Below, in pieces: positions 8,464-19,873 of a DNA stretch of 64,000 nucleotides. Position 1 is the stretch's first letter. Every line of letters begins with the position of its first letter. The DNA comes from Rhododendron vialii. Taxonomy: Eukaryota > Streptophyta > Magnoliopsida > Ericales > Ericaceae. The translations under genes were made by a program, and so were the position numbers. The notes beneath the pieces were generated by a model. It did no database searches and was not told the DNA's origin. It worked only from the letters and a program-made list of their open reading frames with translations. The stretch lies in the NCBI RefSeq assembly GCF_030253575.1, contig NC_080558.1, positions 39,645,111-39,709,110 on the forward strand. The letters run 5' to 3'.

Positions 8464-11400
8464 TTTTTTTTTTTTGGGTAAGGTAAAATTTTATTAGAAA
8501 CAACCACATTACACATTTTAGGGGCATACCCCTATCCAACCAACTAAACAAGTTAACAGGAACAAACTCCTGAAACTATCACAACACGAGACCAAGGTAA
8601 AGAAGAGAAAAACCCTCAACAATTACAAACTACCAAACACTCTAACTGGGATATTCCATAGAGCACAAAGAGCTTGGTTTGAACCTGACGGTGTTACATT
8701 CCTCCAGGAACTAACACATGCTCGAATATCAGTTCGCACTTTAGTTTCTAACTGCTGACCAGAAATTCCATAGCCTTTGAAAATTCTACCATTCCTTTCT
8801 CCCCAAACATGGTACAGAGGAGCAGCAAGAGCAACTTTCAATAACAGGCAAGAAAATTGTGTCCCCTTATCAACTTGAATCATCCAGTCCATAATTTGGG
8901 GCAGCCCGTCGACAAGGCATTGAGGTATCAAATCCTTTTGCAAAGACTTCAGAAGAGTAAGGGCACTGAAAGAAGTGGTGTTCATGGTTCTCTATAGCAG
9001 CAGAACACAAAACACACTGATCAGTTATGGCCATCCCCCGTTTAAGGAGTCTATCCTTTGTAGCAAGTCTCCCCAGGTTTGCAAGCCACTGGATAATGGA
9101 CCTAACATGATACTTAAACCAAATAATTGGGCACCAATTAACTTGGGGATGCTGCCTTCTAACAACATTCCAAGTTGACTTGATAGAGAATTTGTTATTA
9201 GGGGTTAGGTTCCAAATAACTCTGTCCTCTTGCGAAGGGTGAGGGACAAAATGAGCAGGGGTGGCCCTCACAATGTCCCTAGTCATAGAATTTCTACCCC
9301 GTGGCCATTGCCAAGACTGGTCAGAAATGATGGTGTCAACTTTAGCATGGAGATGCCTTCCCAAATTATAAACAACCCTGGAGCCAAATCTAGCAAAAAG
9401 AGGACCTAGAGGATGCCAGTTGTCCAGCCATAAAAACGTATTCTTACCATTGCCCACCACATTAGTTATCCAAGGATGAACTAGAGGCCTCAGGTTAAAC
9501 AATTTCCTAACTGTCCAAGAAGCAGAAGCAGGAATAGGGATAGTCCAGAGGCATTGATCTTTGATTATGTAAGTGTGAATCCACTTAACCAACAAAGTGT
9601 CAGCTTTCAGGGCAAGAGCCCATAAGTGTTTGGTCATAGCTGCCTTGTTCCAATCTTTAAGGACTCTAAAGCCCAAACCCCCTTCATCTTTAGGAGAACA
9701 GACAGCCTCCCAAGTCACTTTAGCACCACTAGACTTCATTTGGATTCCAGTCTAGAAAAAAGATCTCAGCAAGGGCTCTATTTTGTTAAGGATTTTCTGG
9801 GGAATCATAAAGTTAGAGCTCCAATAGATTTGTACACTAAAGAGGTCAGAGTGGATAAGTTGAGCACGACCACCATAAGATAATGCTTTGTTATTCCAGG
9901 ACTGAATTCTGCTCACAATTTTATCCAATAAAACTTGACAGTCAGAAGCACGAAGCCTAGCTGTAATGAGGGGGACACCAAGATACTTAACAGGAAGTCT
10001 CCCTTCTGAAATAGCTAAGATTGGCATAAGAACATACTTGTTTTCATTAGAGACCCCAGAAAAGTAGGCACAGCTCTTATGAAGATTAGGTTGTAACCCA
10101 GAAATAGAGTAAAAATCATTCAACATGGTTCTAACAAGCTGAAAGGAGGAAAGATCTGCTTCACACATTATGAACAAATCATCAGCAAACATTAGATGAG
10201 ACAAATGAAGCTCTCTGCATTTTGGATGGTAAGAAAAGCCCCCTTGTCCAATTCTGAACTGAAATAGAGAAGAGAACCCTTCCATGACCAAGAGGAAAAG
10301 ATAAGGGGACAAGGGGTCCCCCTGCCTAAGACCCCTTTTCCCTGGGAAATACCCAACAAGACCCCCATTGATGACTATGGAATACATGGCTGTAGTGACA
10401 CACTGATGCACCCATCTGATAAACAGAGAAGGAAACCCCATAATCTGCATAATTTCAAAGAGATAGCCCCAGGACACGGAATCATAGGCCTTCATAAGAT
10501 CTAGCTTAAGAGCACATCTAGCCACCCCTGAATCCTTATGGTAATCTCTAACCAATTCTTGCATGAGTAAGACATTGTCCACAATAGACCTCCCCTTAAT
10601 TAGGCTGATTGATTAGGCTGAATAATAGAAGCCAACAAAGGCTGAAGCCTGGAAACCAACACCTTGGAAATACATTTGTAGATGACATTACAACATGATA
10701 TAGGCCGGAAGTCTTTAACAGTAGAGGGAGTAGGAACTTTGGGGACTAAAGAGATGGCTGTAGAATTCCATTCTCTCAACAGATAACCAGTACTAAAGAA
10801 TTGTTTTACTGCCAAGGTGACATCAGGCCCCACTATCTCCCAATTTTTGTGGAAAAAAGAGGAGCTATACCCATCAGGACCTGGGGCTTCATCCCCATTT
10901 ATGGAAAACATAGCATTTTTTATCTCAAGATCAGAGACAGGATGGACCAAAGCAGCACACATATCATCAGGGATCCTGGAACCCACTTCCTGCCTTAGCT
11001 CAGCATTGAAATCACCAGCAAAGTTAAAAGAGGAACCAAGCAGGCCTTGATAGTACCCCAGAATTTCATCCTGAATATCTTGAGGACTCTCCAATCTAAG
11101 ACCAGAATTATTGATGAGGTTTAAGATCTTATTTTTAATCCTATGAGCAGACATTTTTTGGTGGAAAAATCTAGTGTTTTGATCCCCAAGTGAGAGCCAT
11201 TTCACTCTGGATTTCTGCTTTTTGAACCCTTCTTCAGCCAAGCTCAATTCCATATAATGCCCCAAAGCTATTTTTTCATCATCACAAAGAGCAGTATCAT
11301 AGGGACAAGTAAAAAAGGCCGTTTGGGCTTGGTGTAACCTGAACCTGGCTTGCTCAACTCGTAAACCAATGTTAGAATAATGTTCCTTGTTCAAAGCCCT

Positions 11401-12190
11401 CAAAACAGGTTTAAGTCTTTTCAACTTAAGACTGAGTTGCAGCATACAAGACTGAGCATTCACAGGATCAGCCCAAGATTGAGCTAACAAAGGCTTAAAA
11501 GAAGCATGAAGCATCCAGAAACAAAAGAATTTGAAAGGTTTCCTCATAACAGGGGTAGTAAGAATGGTTACCAGAATTTTGCAATGATCAGAGACTCCAG
11601 GGGCAAGGAAGCAAGCTGCAGAGTCAGGGAAAGCATCCATCCATGTTGTATTCACCAAAACCCTATCCAATTTGCTTTTATTATCCCCAGCACCCCCACG
11701 CTTGTTGGACCAAGTATACCAGAACCCAGTTGCAGGAAGATCATCCATCTCTACATCAAAAAGACAGGAATTGAATTCAGCAGCAGCAGTAGAATCAAAC
11801 CCCACCAAACGTTCAGTTGGCTTCCTTACAACATTATAATCACCAAGTCGAATCCATGCAGCATTACCAATGACCAGTTTAGCACTTCTAATCTCTCCCC
11901 AAAGCCGCCTCCTATCTCTGCTACCATTAGCACCATATATAACAGAAACATAGAATTCCTTATTACACTCTGCACCTAGAGCCTTTACCAAAATCATTTG
12001 GGAAGAATGAGAAACAGTGCTGATGTTGAAGACTAAAGAATCCCAAGCTAAAATTATTCAAGCGGGAGAACCCACACCATCTAGGTTAGAATGATGGTCC
12101 CAATCAGGGGGAAAACAATGACTAACTGTGGAAGACAAGTGTTCTCTCCTAGCACTTGCAGTGAAAGAGAACAAAGCACTGCAAATATGT
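8464..12190 (-). mobile_element. 5'-truncated LINE (L1-type non-LTR retrotransposon)
   Basis: The oligo(T) at 8464-8475 is the poly(A) tail of a minus-strand insertion. Reading leftwards from about 12190, the frames give the C-terminal two thirds of an APE-type endonuclease, the reverse transcriptase and a zf-RVT zinc-binding domain, in the order of plant L1-type ORF2. The first third of the endonuclease and any ORF1 are missing, as is usual for 5' truncation. I could not find a convincing target duplication. Confidence 0.85.
8623..11997 (-). pseudogene. LINE ORF2: endonuclease, reverse transcriptase, zf-RVT
   Basis: From 11997 down to 10600 is one long frame with the endonuclease C-terminus (VSVIYGAN, IRLGDYNVV, GVSDHCKI) and the start of the reverse transcriptase (DEAPGPDGYSSSFF). 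It breaks at a small duplication near 10600 (CAGCCTAATCAATCAGCCTAAT), which shifts the frame. From 10582 to 9752 comes the RT core (ALKLDLMKAYDSVSW, GLRQGDPLSPYLF, FADDLFIM). A TAG at 9752-9754 interrupts it, the frame continues from 9739 with the linker and zf-RVT motif (CVLCSAAIENHEHHFFQCP), and a further frameshift lies between about 8870 and 8985. A stop also lies upstream of 11997 near 12060. The protein is dead. Confidence 0.85.
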
Positions 12191-13210
12191 GGCATTTAAG
12201 CAAAAATGCAGCCATATTATATGCACAGGCGGCACTACAGTTATCAGATTAGGATACCAGGCCAAAGAATGGCGCGGGTTTGTGGCAAGCTGAATACTGA
12301 GTACACAGCTTGTTTGGAGGCTAACTTGGGTGTTTTCAAAACCATTTTCACCAAGTTAGGGTACCCACGGATTGCTCGGCTTTGGTTCAAGATCTGAAGA
12401 AAGGCAAGGTCTCGGAATGGCTGTTGCAATCAGTATTTGCGGATTTGGTTTACGTTTGTCGGCAATTATACAATGTAAGGTCAATCGTGGACTAGTGCAA
12501 GATGCACATCATCTTGCGATCCTTGCTAGGGATAACCCCCCTAACTAGCAATATGTTTATGGTTTTCTGTTAGGAAATATTTTTTTTTTAATCCTTGCTG
12601 TCTGTTATGGTTTGTTCTGTACATGTGATGCATATGCATTGGGCTAAGAAGGGATTTATTTTGTCCTTTTTAGCAGCATATTGTCTGCCTTGCTCCGAAA
12701 CTACCGGTCCAATAACAAGCTTGGTTTTATTTTTAAGATGTTTTTCTTGTAATGTTCCCTTGGAACCTTGATGTTGGAACATCTCAGTTAAATATTTTTG
12801 TTGAAATGCAGAAAAAGAATTCGGCCAATTTTCACATCCGTGCACAACTAAACTTCATCTCAATTCCGATTTTCTTCCTCTACTATTAATTGCAACTGTG
12901 AAAACCTCACATTTTGGTCAAGTTAGATGACTCCTGCTATAAAATGAGCCGAACCTAACCATGAGACCCATCACAGTTCATATTTAACTTCCAGCACATA
13001 TCTGACAACGTACACAGAAGTGGAACTAATAACTGCTCCAGGCTGTAAGGATTATAACAAGCACTCGAAAAAACTATCAGCATTTCTAACTACCAGGACT
13101 TGGTCATATGAACAGAATTGTAATGGGTGCGTCGTACAAACATTAGGACTAATACAAAATTGGAAGACAGGCTAAGTAATACACATGTCGACAACGTATA
13201 CAAAAGCTCG
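12191..13210. other. Intergenic and probable 3' flank of TFB5
   Basis: No gene is recognised. The part nearest 13210 should contain the TFB5 3'UTR, since that gene runs leftwards, but I cannot place its poly(A) site. Confidence 0.4.
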
Positions 13211-13733
13211 TCATGGGGGCTTCTCGTACGAATTTTGATCTCTGAACTCTGCGATGGCTCTTCTTATCATTTCACTCACATGGGGTTGTACAAACAGGTG
13301 AGTAGAATCCAAGATGTGAATAATGAACTTCTGTGATGGGGGCAGTGAGTTGTCTAAGTTGATGATGAATTGTGCCATTGGTATGTCACTGCAACATGGA
13401 ATAAGCACATTAAAATCCTCAACAGAGGGAAATGTTTGGAAGAAAAGAAAACAAGAGATGCCACCAGCTGTTGTATAAAACTTTGTCTCATGCCAACAGC
13501 GATTGAAACATATTGTGCACCACAGGGGACTTCGGATTGAAGAGGATTGACCAAAAAGATTTTATAAAGCATGCCTCTATTATTAACCACAAAAAGAAAG
13601 TATCCACTAGTATTGGATAGATACATGAAATGAGCAGGAAAATATCCACTAGTATAAGACCTAAATAATAAAGGTTTAGGTGAAAATTAGAAAGTTACCA
13701 GGAAATGAGCAGTCCTTTGATAGCATTAACCAT
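13211..13733 (-). CDS. TFB5: TFIIH subunit TFB5 (GTF2H5/TTDA homologue)
   Basis: Two coding exons on the minus strand: 13733-13699 (ATG to TCCTG|GTAAC) and 13388-13211 (TTGCAG|TGACATACC to TGA). They total 213 nt, 70 aa. The protein starts MVNAIKGLLISC and continues DIPMAQFI, KFIIHILDSTHLFVQP, FRDQNSYEKPP, matching plant TFB5 along its whole length, including the usual MVNA start and a C-terminus close to the Arabidopsis protein. TFB5 is the smallest TFIIH core subunit. It stabilises the complex and supports the XPB-type helicase in nucleotide excision repair and transcription initiation in the nucleus. A further acceptor, GTTGCAG|GTCACTCTCC at 13760, suggests a 5'UTR intron and an upstream non-coding exon, which I could not locate. 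No lesion is visible. Confidence 0.88.
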
Positions 13734-13760
13734 AACGCAGAAGCAACTTCGGAGAGTGAC

Positions 13761-14221
13761 CTGCAACATTGAACACAAGGGAGAAGAGCACAGGGAAAAA
13801 AACCCATCAGTACTTCACACGATCAGGACACTTTAAAATCGAACAACACCGAGCCAAACATTATGCCAGTATGGCATTGCCAGGGGCTTGTTTTAGGCAA
13901 ACATAACCATTGGTAAACATGCACATGTGACCAAATTTATTTCATTTTATAGGGTAGATTTTGTTTTTTGAAAAGGATTTTATATGGTAGAGTAAATAGG
14001 ATGCATTTGGACGACAAAACAACAGACACCACCGCCGGAACAAGTTGTCTATAGTCTCTATCCTCGTCCATTCTGTGTTGATATAATTATGAAGCTTTGT
14101 AACACTTTTCTGTTTACGAAAACACACATAGATGATGGTTTTCCAGCCCATGAAACATTTACGAAGGACAACTCTTAACCCTAAGAACCATAAAATGCCA
14201 AAAAGTTCGAATTCACAGTCC
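13761..14221. other. Upstream region of TFB5, no coding gene seen
   Basis: Should contain the TFB5 5'UTR intron, first exon and promoter on the minus strand. None of these can be assigned with confidence. Confidence 0.35.
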
Positions 14222-14592
14222 CCTACATTCCTTGCCTTGAAACCAATTCCATTACTGACCTTTTTAAGAGCTCCTACCCTAGAGTATCCTCGAAAGCCAG
14301 AGCAATCCGAAAGGAATGAAAGAAATAACTAATGTCCTCTTTCGATATTCCCATTAACATAACCATAAATGGGACTTTCCCTATTAACATTCTTATAGAT
14401 ATCTCCTTCCTTTGAGAACAGAAAAACCTTCAGTTACCACTGATGTCCAAATTCCGATGTCCCTGGATTTCTAATCCCATTCATGTAGTGAGGGGTCTGA
14501 GGGGTGCCACCCCTTGGCCCTCAAGTGCAAAAATAGGGAAGAAGCTATGATCACAATGCACCACCATGACAAAATTAGACAACGACTGCAGA
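14222..14592. repeat. Diverged dispersed repeat, copy 1
   Basis: Shares a series of blocks with 15312-16192 in the same order: TCCTCGAAAGC, GATATCTC, CCTGGATTTCT.ATCCCATTCA.GTAGTGAGGGG and GGGTGCCACCCC. Copy 2 is longer because of an inserted element. The family is unknown to me. Confidence 0.7.
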
Positions 14593-14820
14593 TTGACGTG
14601 CTATCAGCTATACACCACACGCGCATAGCACGGACACCAACACGTACACGAGACATGGGAATTGTAAGATAATGGGAACACGGATAAGGCGATGGACACA
14701 ACTACGTATATTGATATAACTAAGATTTCGTATTGAGGCAAACTGATATATTTTTCAATCCAATTCTGATATATATGTCTTAAGACATTTTTCACACTGA
14801 TCCATACTAATATAAATATA

Positions 14821-14883
14821 AATATCTATATATATATATATATATATATATACTGTTATATACATATAACAAATATGGCATGT

Positions 14884-14915
<32 letters not shown>
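14821..14915. repeat. (TA)n and (GA)n microsatellites
   Basis: A TA run at about 14826-14852 is followed after about 35 bases by a GA run at about 14886-14915. The rest of 14593-15311 is AT-rich with no recognisable gene. Confidence 0.85.
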
Positions 14916-14918
<3 letters not shown>

Positions 14919-15311
14919 ACGGTCGATTGACCTAGGGTTTCAATGCTTGAAAACAGGACTGTCTTCTTCCTCTTTTTGTCTTTAGACGTGATGATACCGA
15001 TACGGTACTCTTTGTACACTTAAATACAATATCAGCCCAGATATTTACAGTAATAACATATTTACCTCTTTTTTTTTGAACTGGTAACATATTCTAACCC
15101 GTCATGTCCCGGCATGTGTGTTCCTGTCGTGTTCCGATACGTCTTGATAGAATAATGCAAATTATCTCTTCTTTTCCATATTATTCCCTTCAGATTCTTA
15201 GAACTTAAACTTCAACTCAACTAAATCATTCGATGTACTTAATTCCATATTAATCACTTATTTTTCATTAAGACTAAATGACAATATGTGAAATGCATGG
15301 TTTGGATCTGA

Positions 15312-16192
15312 CGCCTACGTTTCTTAGCTTGATTACAATTCCGTTATTGCCTTTATGTAGAAAGAGCTCATTCTATGTAGTGTCCTCGAAAGCTAAAGGT
15401 ATCTAAGAAAGCCTTATTTAATAGTCGAAAGAAGAACTCATGTCTATTTAGGTATCTCAATTGACATATTCGAGTGGAAATTTTTTTTTTTTTTTTGACA
15501 TATTCAGAAATGAGACTTTTCCTACAAGTAGTATTTTTGTCGATATCTCATTCGTAAAATACTAAAAAACATACAATGGTAATACCACCAATGGCGGAGC
15601 GGAGCCATTAAGGGGCCGGGGTGGCCAAGGCCCCGGGTGTTTTTTTTTTTTTTTGCATGTGGAGTTTTTTTTTTATTTTAAACAAAATAAATCTTATTCA
15701 ACTAGTACTAATTTAGGAGAAAGGGGATGAAGTTGGTGGGGTTTGAACACTCACTTAGTGTACAAAGCATAGTGTGTTCGTCATTTGGCTATCACTCAAT
15801 TTGCCACGTGTGAAATGAAATAACACTCTCATAGTCGTTTCAAAAATTTCTTTTTAAAAAAAAAACAAAACAAAAAACACATCTTATCATTTTGATGGTT
15901 AAAACCTATTTTAGCATACTTAATTAAATTTTAAACTCTATTTTAATATACTTAATCAATCTTCAGAATTTCATTTTTGTCTAACAAAAAAAAAATCTCC
16001 TTTTAGTTCAGCCCTCCCAAGTAGAAATCCTGGTTCTGCCACTTAATACCACTATTTTTTAAATTTTGACATCCCTGGATTTCTCATCCCATTCACGTAG
16101 TGAGGGGACCAAAGGGTGCCACCCCTCTGGTGCAAAACTATGTAAGAGCTATTATCGCCATGAATCACCACTACACAATTTTAATACATCAG
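15312..16192. repeat. Diverged dispersed repeat, copy 2 (interrupted)
   Basis: Matches copy 1 at 14222-14592. The match is split by the MITE at 15589-16043 and resumes at 16060 with CATCCCTGGATTTCTCATCCC. The MITE therefore entered after the two copies arose. Confidence 0.7.
15589..16043. mobile_element. Non-autonomous MULE-type element with 9-bp TSD
   Basis: A 455-bp segment is flanked by perfect 9-bp direct repeats TAATACCAC (15580-15588 and 16044-16052). Its ends are inverted: CAATGGCGGAGCGGAGCC on the left and GGTTCTGCCACT on the right. A 9-bp duplication is the mark of Mutator-like transposases. Inside are poly(T) runs and a segment like GGGTTTGAACAC, but no transposase. A second element with similar ends is at 17339-17557. 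Confidence 0.8.
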
Positions 16193-16368
16193 CAATGTTA
16201 GTAGAACATCGAGTAAAAACTTCTTATGGTATGGGGAGAAACTCAAATTTAAGCATAAATTTGTTAAAAATTTCATTAATAATATAATTGTCAAATTTGA
16301 GCGGCAGAAAATAGCTTAAAAAATCTGAAAAATTTCGTGATTTGAGCTAAATATGAGTTTGAGTCACA

Positions 16369-16570
16369 GATCAAGATCCTCTATAAGGATTCTCTCTGTG
16401 AGGATCGTGTGAGGGTTTTCATCTAGAGCCTCCATCTCGATAATTAATGGTCCGGATTAAAAATAAATTTTTTCAATTCAGACCATTAATTGTCGAGATG
16501 AACGATTCAGATTCCATGAGAATCCTCACACAATCCTTGCAGAAAAGAATCCCTATAGAAGATCGGGATC
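16369..16570. repeat. Fold-back element (about 200 bp)
   Basis: The left half (GATCAAGATCCTCTATAAGG...ATTAATGGTCCGGATT) is matched in reverse complement by the right half (AATTCAGACCATTAAT...CTATAGAAGATCGGGATC). It is almost entirely palindromic with a loop of about 10 bases near 16465. It looks like a plant fold-back MITE; no target duplication is clear. Confidence 0.8.
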
Positions 16571-16679
16571 TATTTATAAGGTTTTTACTCGGATTTTGGT
16601 TCTGAGCTTAGAAAAAAAGAAGGCAAGGGGCACTTATTAGAAAGTGGATGAAATTCGGGGTTAGTTTAGTAAAGCTTTG

Positions 16680-16788
16680 TAGCACTTAGAAGTCGCTGGG
16701 GTTCGCCTATAAAAACCTAGGTTTTCTCTCCACCGTCTCTCGTTGTTACACTTCTGTGGAGCTGTGGAGCTGCTGCACCGTTTACCAG
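16680..16788 (+). promoter_or_regulatory. Candidate promoter and 5'UTR exon, possibly of the CYP95-like gene
   Basis: CTATAAAAAC at about 16708-16717 looks like a TATA box. It is followed by a pyrimidine-rich leader (TTTTCTCTCCACCGTCTCTCG) and, at 16788, a consensus donor CCAG|GTAAATTT. The layout suits a non-coding first exon. The next plus-strand coding exon is the cyclophilin start at 19874, with a plausible acceptor TTTCCACCAG at 19824. The link implies a 3-kb 5'UTR intron and is an inference. Confidence 0.4.
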
Positions 16789-17338
16789 GTAAATTTCGAG
16801 TTAGGGTTATGGTCTCTGTATAAGCTCTCCATACGTATCTATCTTAATTCTTTATAGACTTGGGTATAATTTCTCTCTGCACTCATACACTGATTGTATT
16901 CTCCCACATAGCCGCATCAACTTGCGTTGATCTTTTTCCTATTACTTAGTCAACTTGTTGTGTAATAATCTGATTTTTTTTGTTCGTATGGATGTAAGTC
17001 TATAATGTCATGTTACGCAGGTTTTTATTTTTCTCTTTACTAAAGGACATAAACCACTCGCATGAAGAGAAATCACATACCCATTCAAGATATAACATAT
17101 CTTCTATCAAAAAAGAAAAGAAAAAAGAAAACCCTTTGATTCCAACTATTCTTTATCGTCAATCTCTTTTCGTCAAAAAGAGATTGGGGGATTGGGTTTA
17201 TTTATTTTAGGGGACCTAGATTACTAATCTAGGCTGCCTAGGTATCCATGGTTTGTGATCAAGCCAAACCTAGTTCATGTTTAGTGCTTTAATTTTTAGC
17301 GAGCGTCTACGGCTACTTTGGTGAGGAATTATGGCATC

Positions 17339-17557
17339 CTGAGGCGGTCACCTTGGGGTACAAGTGGGGGCCCGGTCCCCTCAAACCCCCCAATTATTGC
17401 AATATTTCTACTATATTTTAGGTTTTGTATGTAAAAATTATGAAGAAAGGTCCCCTCAAAATTGTGTTATTGCTATATGAGGATGATATTTTGTTGTTAA
17501 TTTACGAATACATGTGATTTGGTCCCCCTACGTCAAGAATCCTGGATCCGCCACTGG
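17339..17557. mobile_element. Small MULE-like MITE
   Basis: Ends CTGAGGCGGTCACC and GGATCCGCCACTGG are inverted copies. TGGCATC lies just outside both (17332-17338 and 17558-17564), within an imperfect 9-bp duplication. The end sequence matches the family at 15589-16043. The inside contains purine/pyrimidine-rich GGTCCCCTCAAA motifs and no gene. Confidence 0.65.
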
Positions 17558-17564
17558 TGGCATC

Positions 17565-18538
17565 ACGGTAAGAAGAGCATATCCCAACTAGATTGGCACC
17601 CACTCCTCTACTAATCATATGCCAGTCGGTCCGATCCTAAATCATTTTAATTTTGTGACTGTATCCATTTGAATGGATTGCCTACATATCCGTATTAAAT
17701 TCGGAATCAAGTCAGCGTAGTTTCAAGTCACAGTGCCAACAGTTTGAATTTCGACAATGGGTTGTCAAGGTTGATTTTGAAACAAGAAGTCATACTTAAA
17801 TTTGTACACCAGTTTAATGGCGTAGCTTAATTTGAACATGCGACAGAATGACTTGCCGCGTAAATTTGCATGGTGAAGCTACAACCAACATTTAATAAAT
17901 GAGGGAAACAAAATGCCATAACAGAAGTAGTGGCTTCTGTGGTCTTTTGATTTCCCTCATCATTTTATATTGTTTTTCTTAGAGCCCTTGGAAGGTAAAA
18001 ATTCGTGAGCCGTGATTACATGAAGTAACCATTCCTTTAGTCATGTAGTTGGCCATGATAAGGACCCAATAAATCCCAATTCCTACTTCCCTAGACAAAA
18101 ACGGAACTTTTAAGTTCTTTTTGAAAAACAAATAATGAGCAGTTGAATGGATTGTTTAATTTGTTACATGTGATTAACAATTATCACAGCTTGAATTTTT
18201 CCAAAGGAAGATTTGGACTTTGTGACTTTTCTGCAAGTCCAAACGTTGGAAGACATTGGCTTTTAAATACCCATTTACTGGTCCGAACTTGGGGTCACAG
18301 AATCAATTCCTTCTAATTTTGAATCAGGAAAGTGATTTTAAAGACCACTTTTAGAATCATGAAAGACTTCAAAACTTTTCAAGCCTTTTGAAACAAAATC
18401 ACCAGATTTCATAGAGATTATTTAAATGCCATGAGAGCCCAGCCAAATCAAATATATATATTTTTGTTACTGGCCCGACTTTTTCAAACAAGAACCATTC
18501 AATAGCTTTTGTCGGGGCCAAATCGGCGCACAATGGAA
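17565..18538. other. Non-coding, no gene seen
   Basis: If the 16.7-kb exon belongs to the cyclophilin gene this is intron; otherwise it is upstream DNA. A short part near 17575-17640 (CCCAACTAGATTGGCACCCA, then AATCATATGCCA) resembles the retroposon at 63045-63692. Confidence 0.4.
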
Positions 18539-18851
18539 TTTCAACCCTGCGCCGCCTCATGGCAATGGAGTTTTTAACTTTACACCGCCTCACGGCAATG
18601 GAATTTTAACTTTGCTATGCCTCATGGCAATGGGATTTTAACTTTTTGCCGCCTCGCGGCAATGGGATTTCAACTTTTTGCCGCCTCGCGGCAATGGAAT
18701 TTCAACTTTGTGCCACCTCGCGGCAATGGCATTTCAACTTTGTGCTGCCTCACGGCAATGAGATTTGAACTTTTCGCCGCACTGCGACAATGGGATTCCA
18801 ACATTGTGTTGCCCTGCGGCAATGGGATTTCAATTTTGTGCCATCCCACGG
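18539..18851. repeat. 32-bp minisatellite, about 10 copies
   Basis: Ten tandem units of about 32 bp (one is 33) read roughly TTTCAACTTTGTGCCGCCTC then GCGGCAATGGGA, the last partial. Each unit carries a GC-rich dyad, GCCGC-CTC-GCGGC, variably conserved. Units in the middle are most alike and the edge units more diverged. Because 32 is not a multiple of three, the frames running through it are accidental. It lies about 1 kb before the cyclophilin start codon. Confidence 0.9.
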
Positions 18852-19873
18852 CTTTTTATTTTTAGCAACAAGCCCAAATGTATAGAACTACATCCAACGG
18901 CATTTGGTGTGGTTGGATCGGATTCTAACACAAAATGGAAATTGTAGCGGATTGATACCGAAAAAAGAAATGGAAATTTTATTTTGAGAGAAACGGATTG
19001 AGATAAAGAGGAGGCAGAGGAGGGGCTCGAAACCCATGCTTAGAACTTGTACAGAAACTATTTTGTTCTCTGTGCTTTCCCTCTTTGGTTTTGCTTCTGC
19101 CTTCTTCACAATTGAGTGTTTTCTTCTAAAATTACTCACTCTCTCTATGTTTTCTTTTTGTTTCCCTCTTCTCGGATCTTTTTCCTCTTCCTCCTTTACC
19201 GGTGCAGTTCTATCTGTTATATAGACAAAGGAAAAGGCGGTTTTCCCACATTGAGCACTGCTGATAACTAACCCACTATTTGATATGGGTGGTTCTCACA
19301 CACACATCTTTTTTTCTTTTGTGTGTATAATGGAACAAAATGGAGTTGGTTTGTCCATTAGCCCATGTTGGGTAGCGGGTGGTTGATTGGAAAACAAATT
19401 CTCCATTTTACGTGGATGACCAATAGGTGCCATTTTACTTGACAAGCTTTTAACTTTGTTGCCAATCATCTATATGTTTAGGAAATTTTTTGGATACTCG
19501 TCATTGACTCTAATCATGCCAGATGTGATTCTGGACATGAGATTAAGATGAACCCGATGATAAGGCCATACCCACCCCTAACACATACCCGAGTCAGTGT
19601 AATGTAGCAAGTATATGTGGACAAACCTGTAAGGGGGTTTCTAATATTATTTGCCAATCTTCTTGTGGTTCTCTGCTTCAAGCATTTTTCAAAATGTACA
19701 TCATAATATTGATAATTCAAATGTATCATGCTTGCATTGGTGCTTAAGTTATGCTGATGCATGTTGGCATTGCGTTCATGGGATGCGATTTATACTAATG
19801 GCTTGCAATGATAAATTTCCACCAGATCATTGATGATGCTTGTTTGATGTTTTGATCTTTCGATGCAATGAAA
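18852..19873. other. Non-coding upstream or intron of the CYP95-like gene
   Basis: Contains a pyrimidine-rich part at 19050-19200 and several possible acceptors, including TTTCCACCAG ending at 19824. No coding exon is recognised. Confidence 0.4.

Noticed and set aside
14471..14795. Overlapping minus-strand frames
   Set aside because: They lie in a dispersed repeat and AT-rich DNA and resemble no protein.
18539..18851. CRISPR-like array of about 32-bp repeats
   Set aside because: The units are contiguous with no unique spacers and the DNA is a plant nuclear sequence. It is a minisatellite.
18617..18865. 82-codon open frame through the minisatellite
   Set aside because: The frame arises because 32 is not a multiple of three and stops happen to be absent. 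It has no start context or homology.
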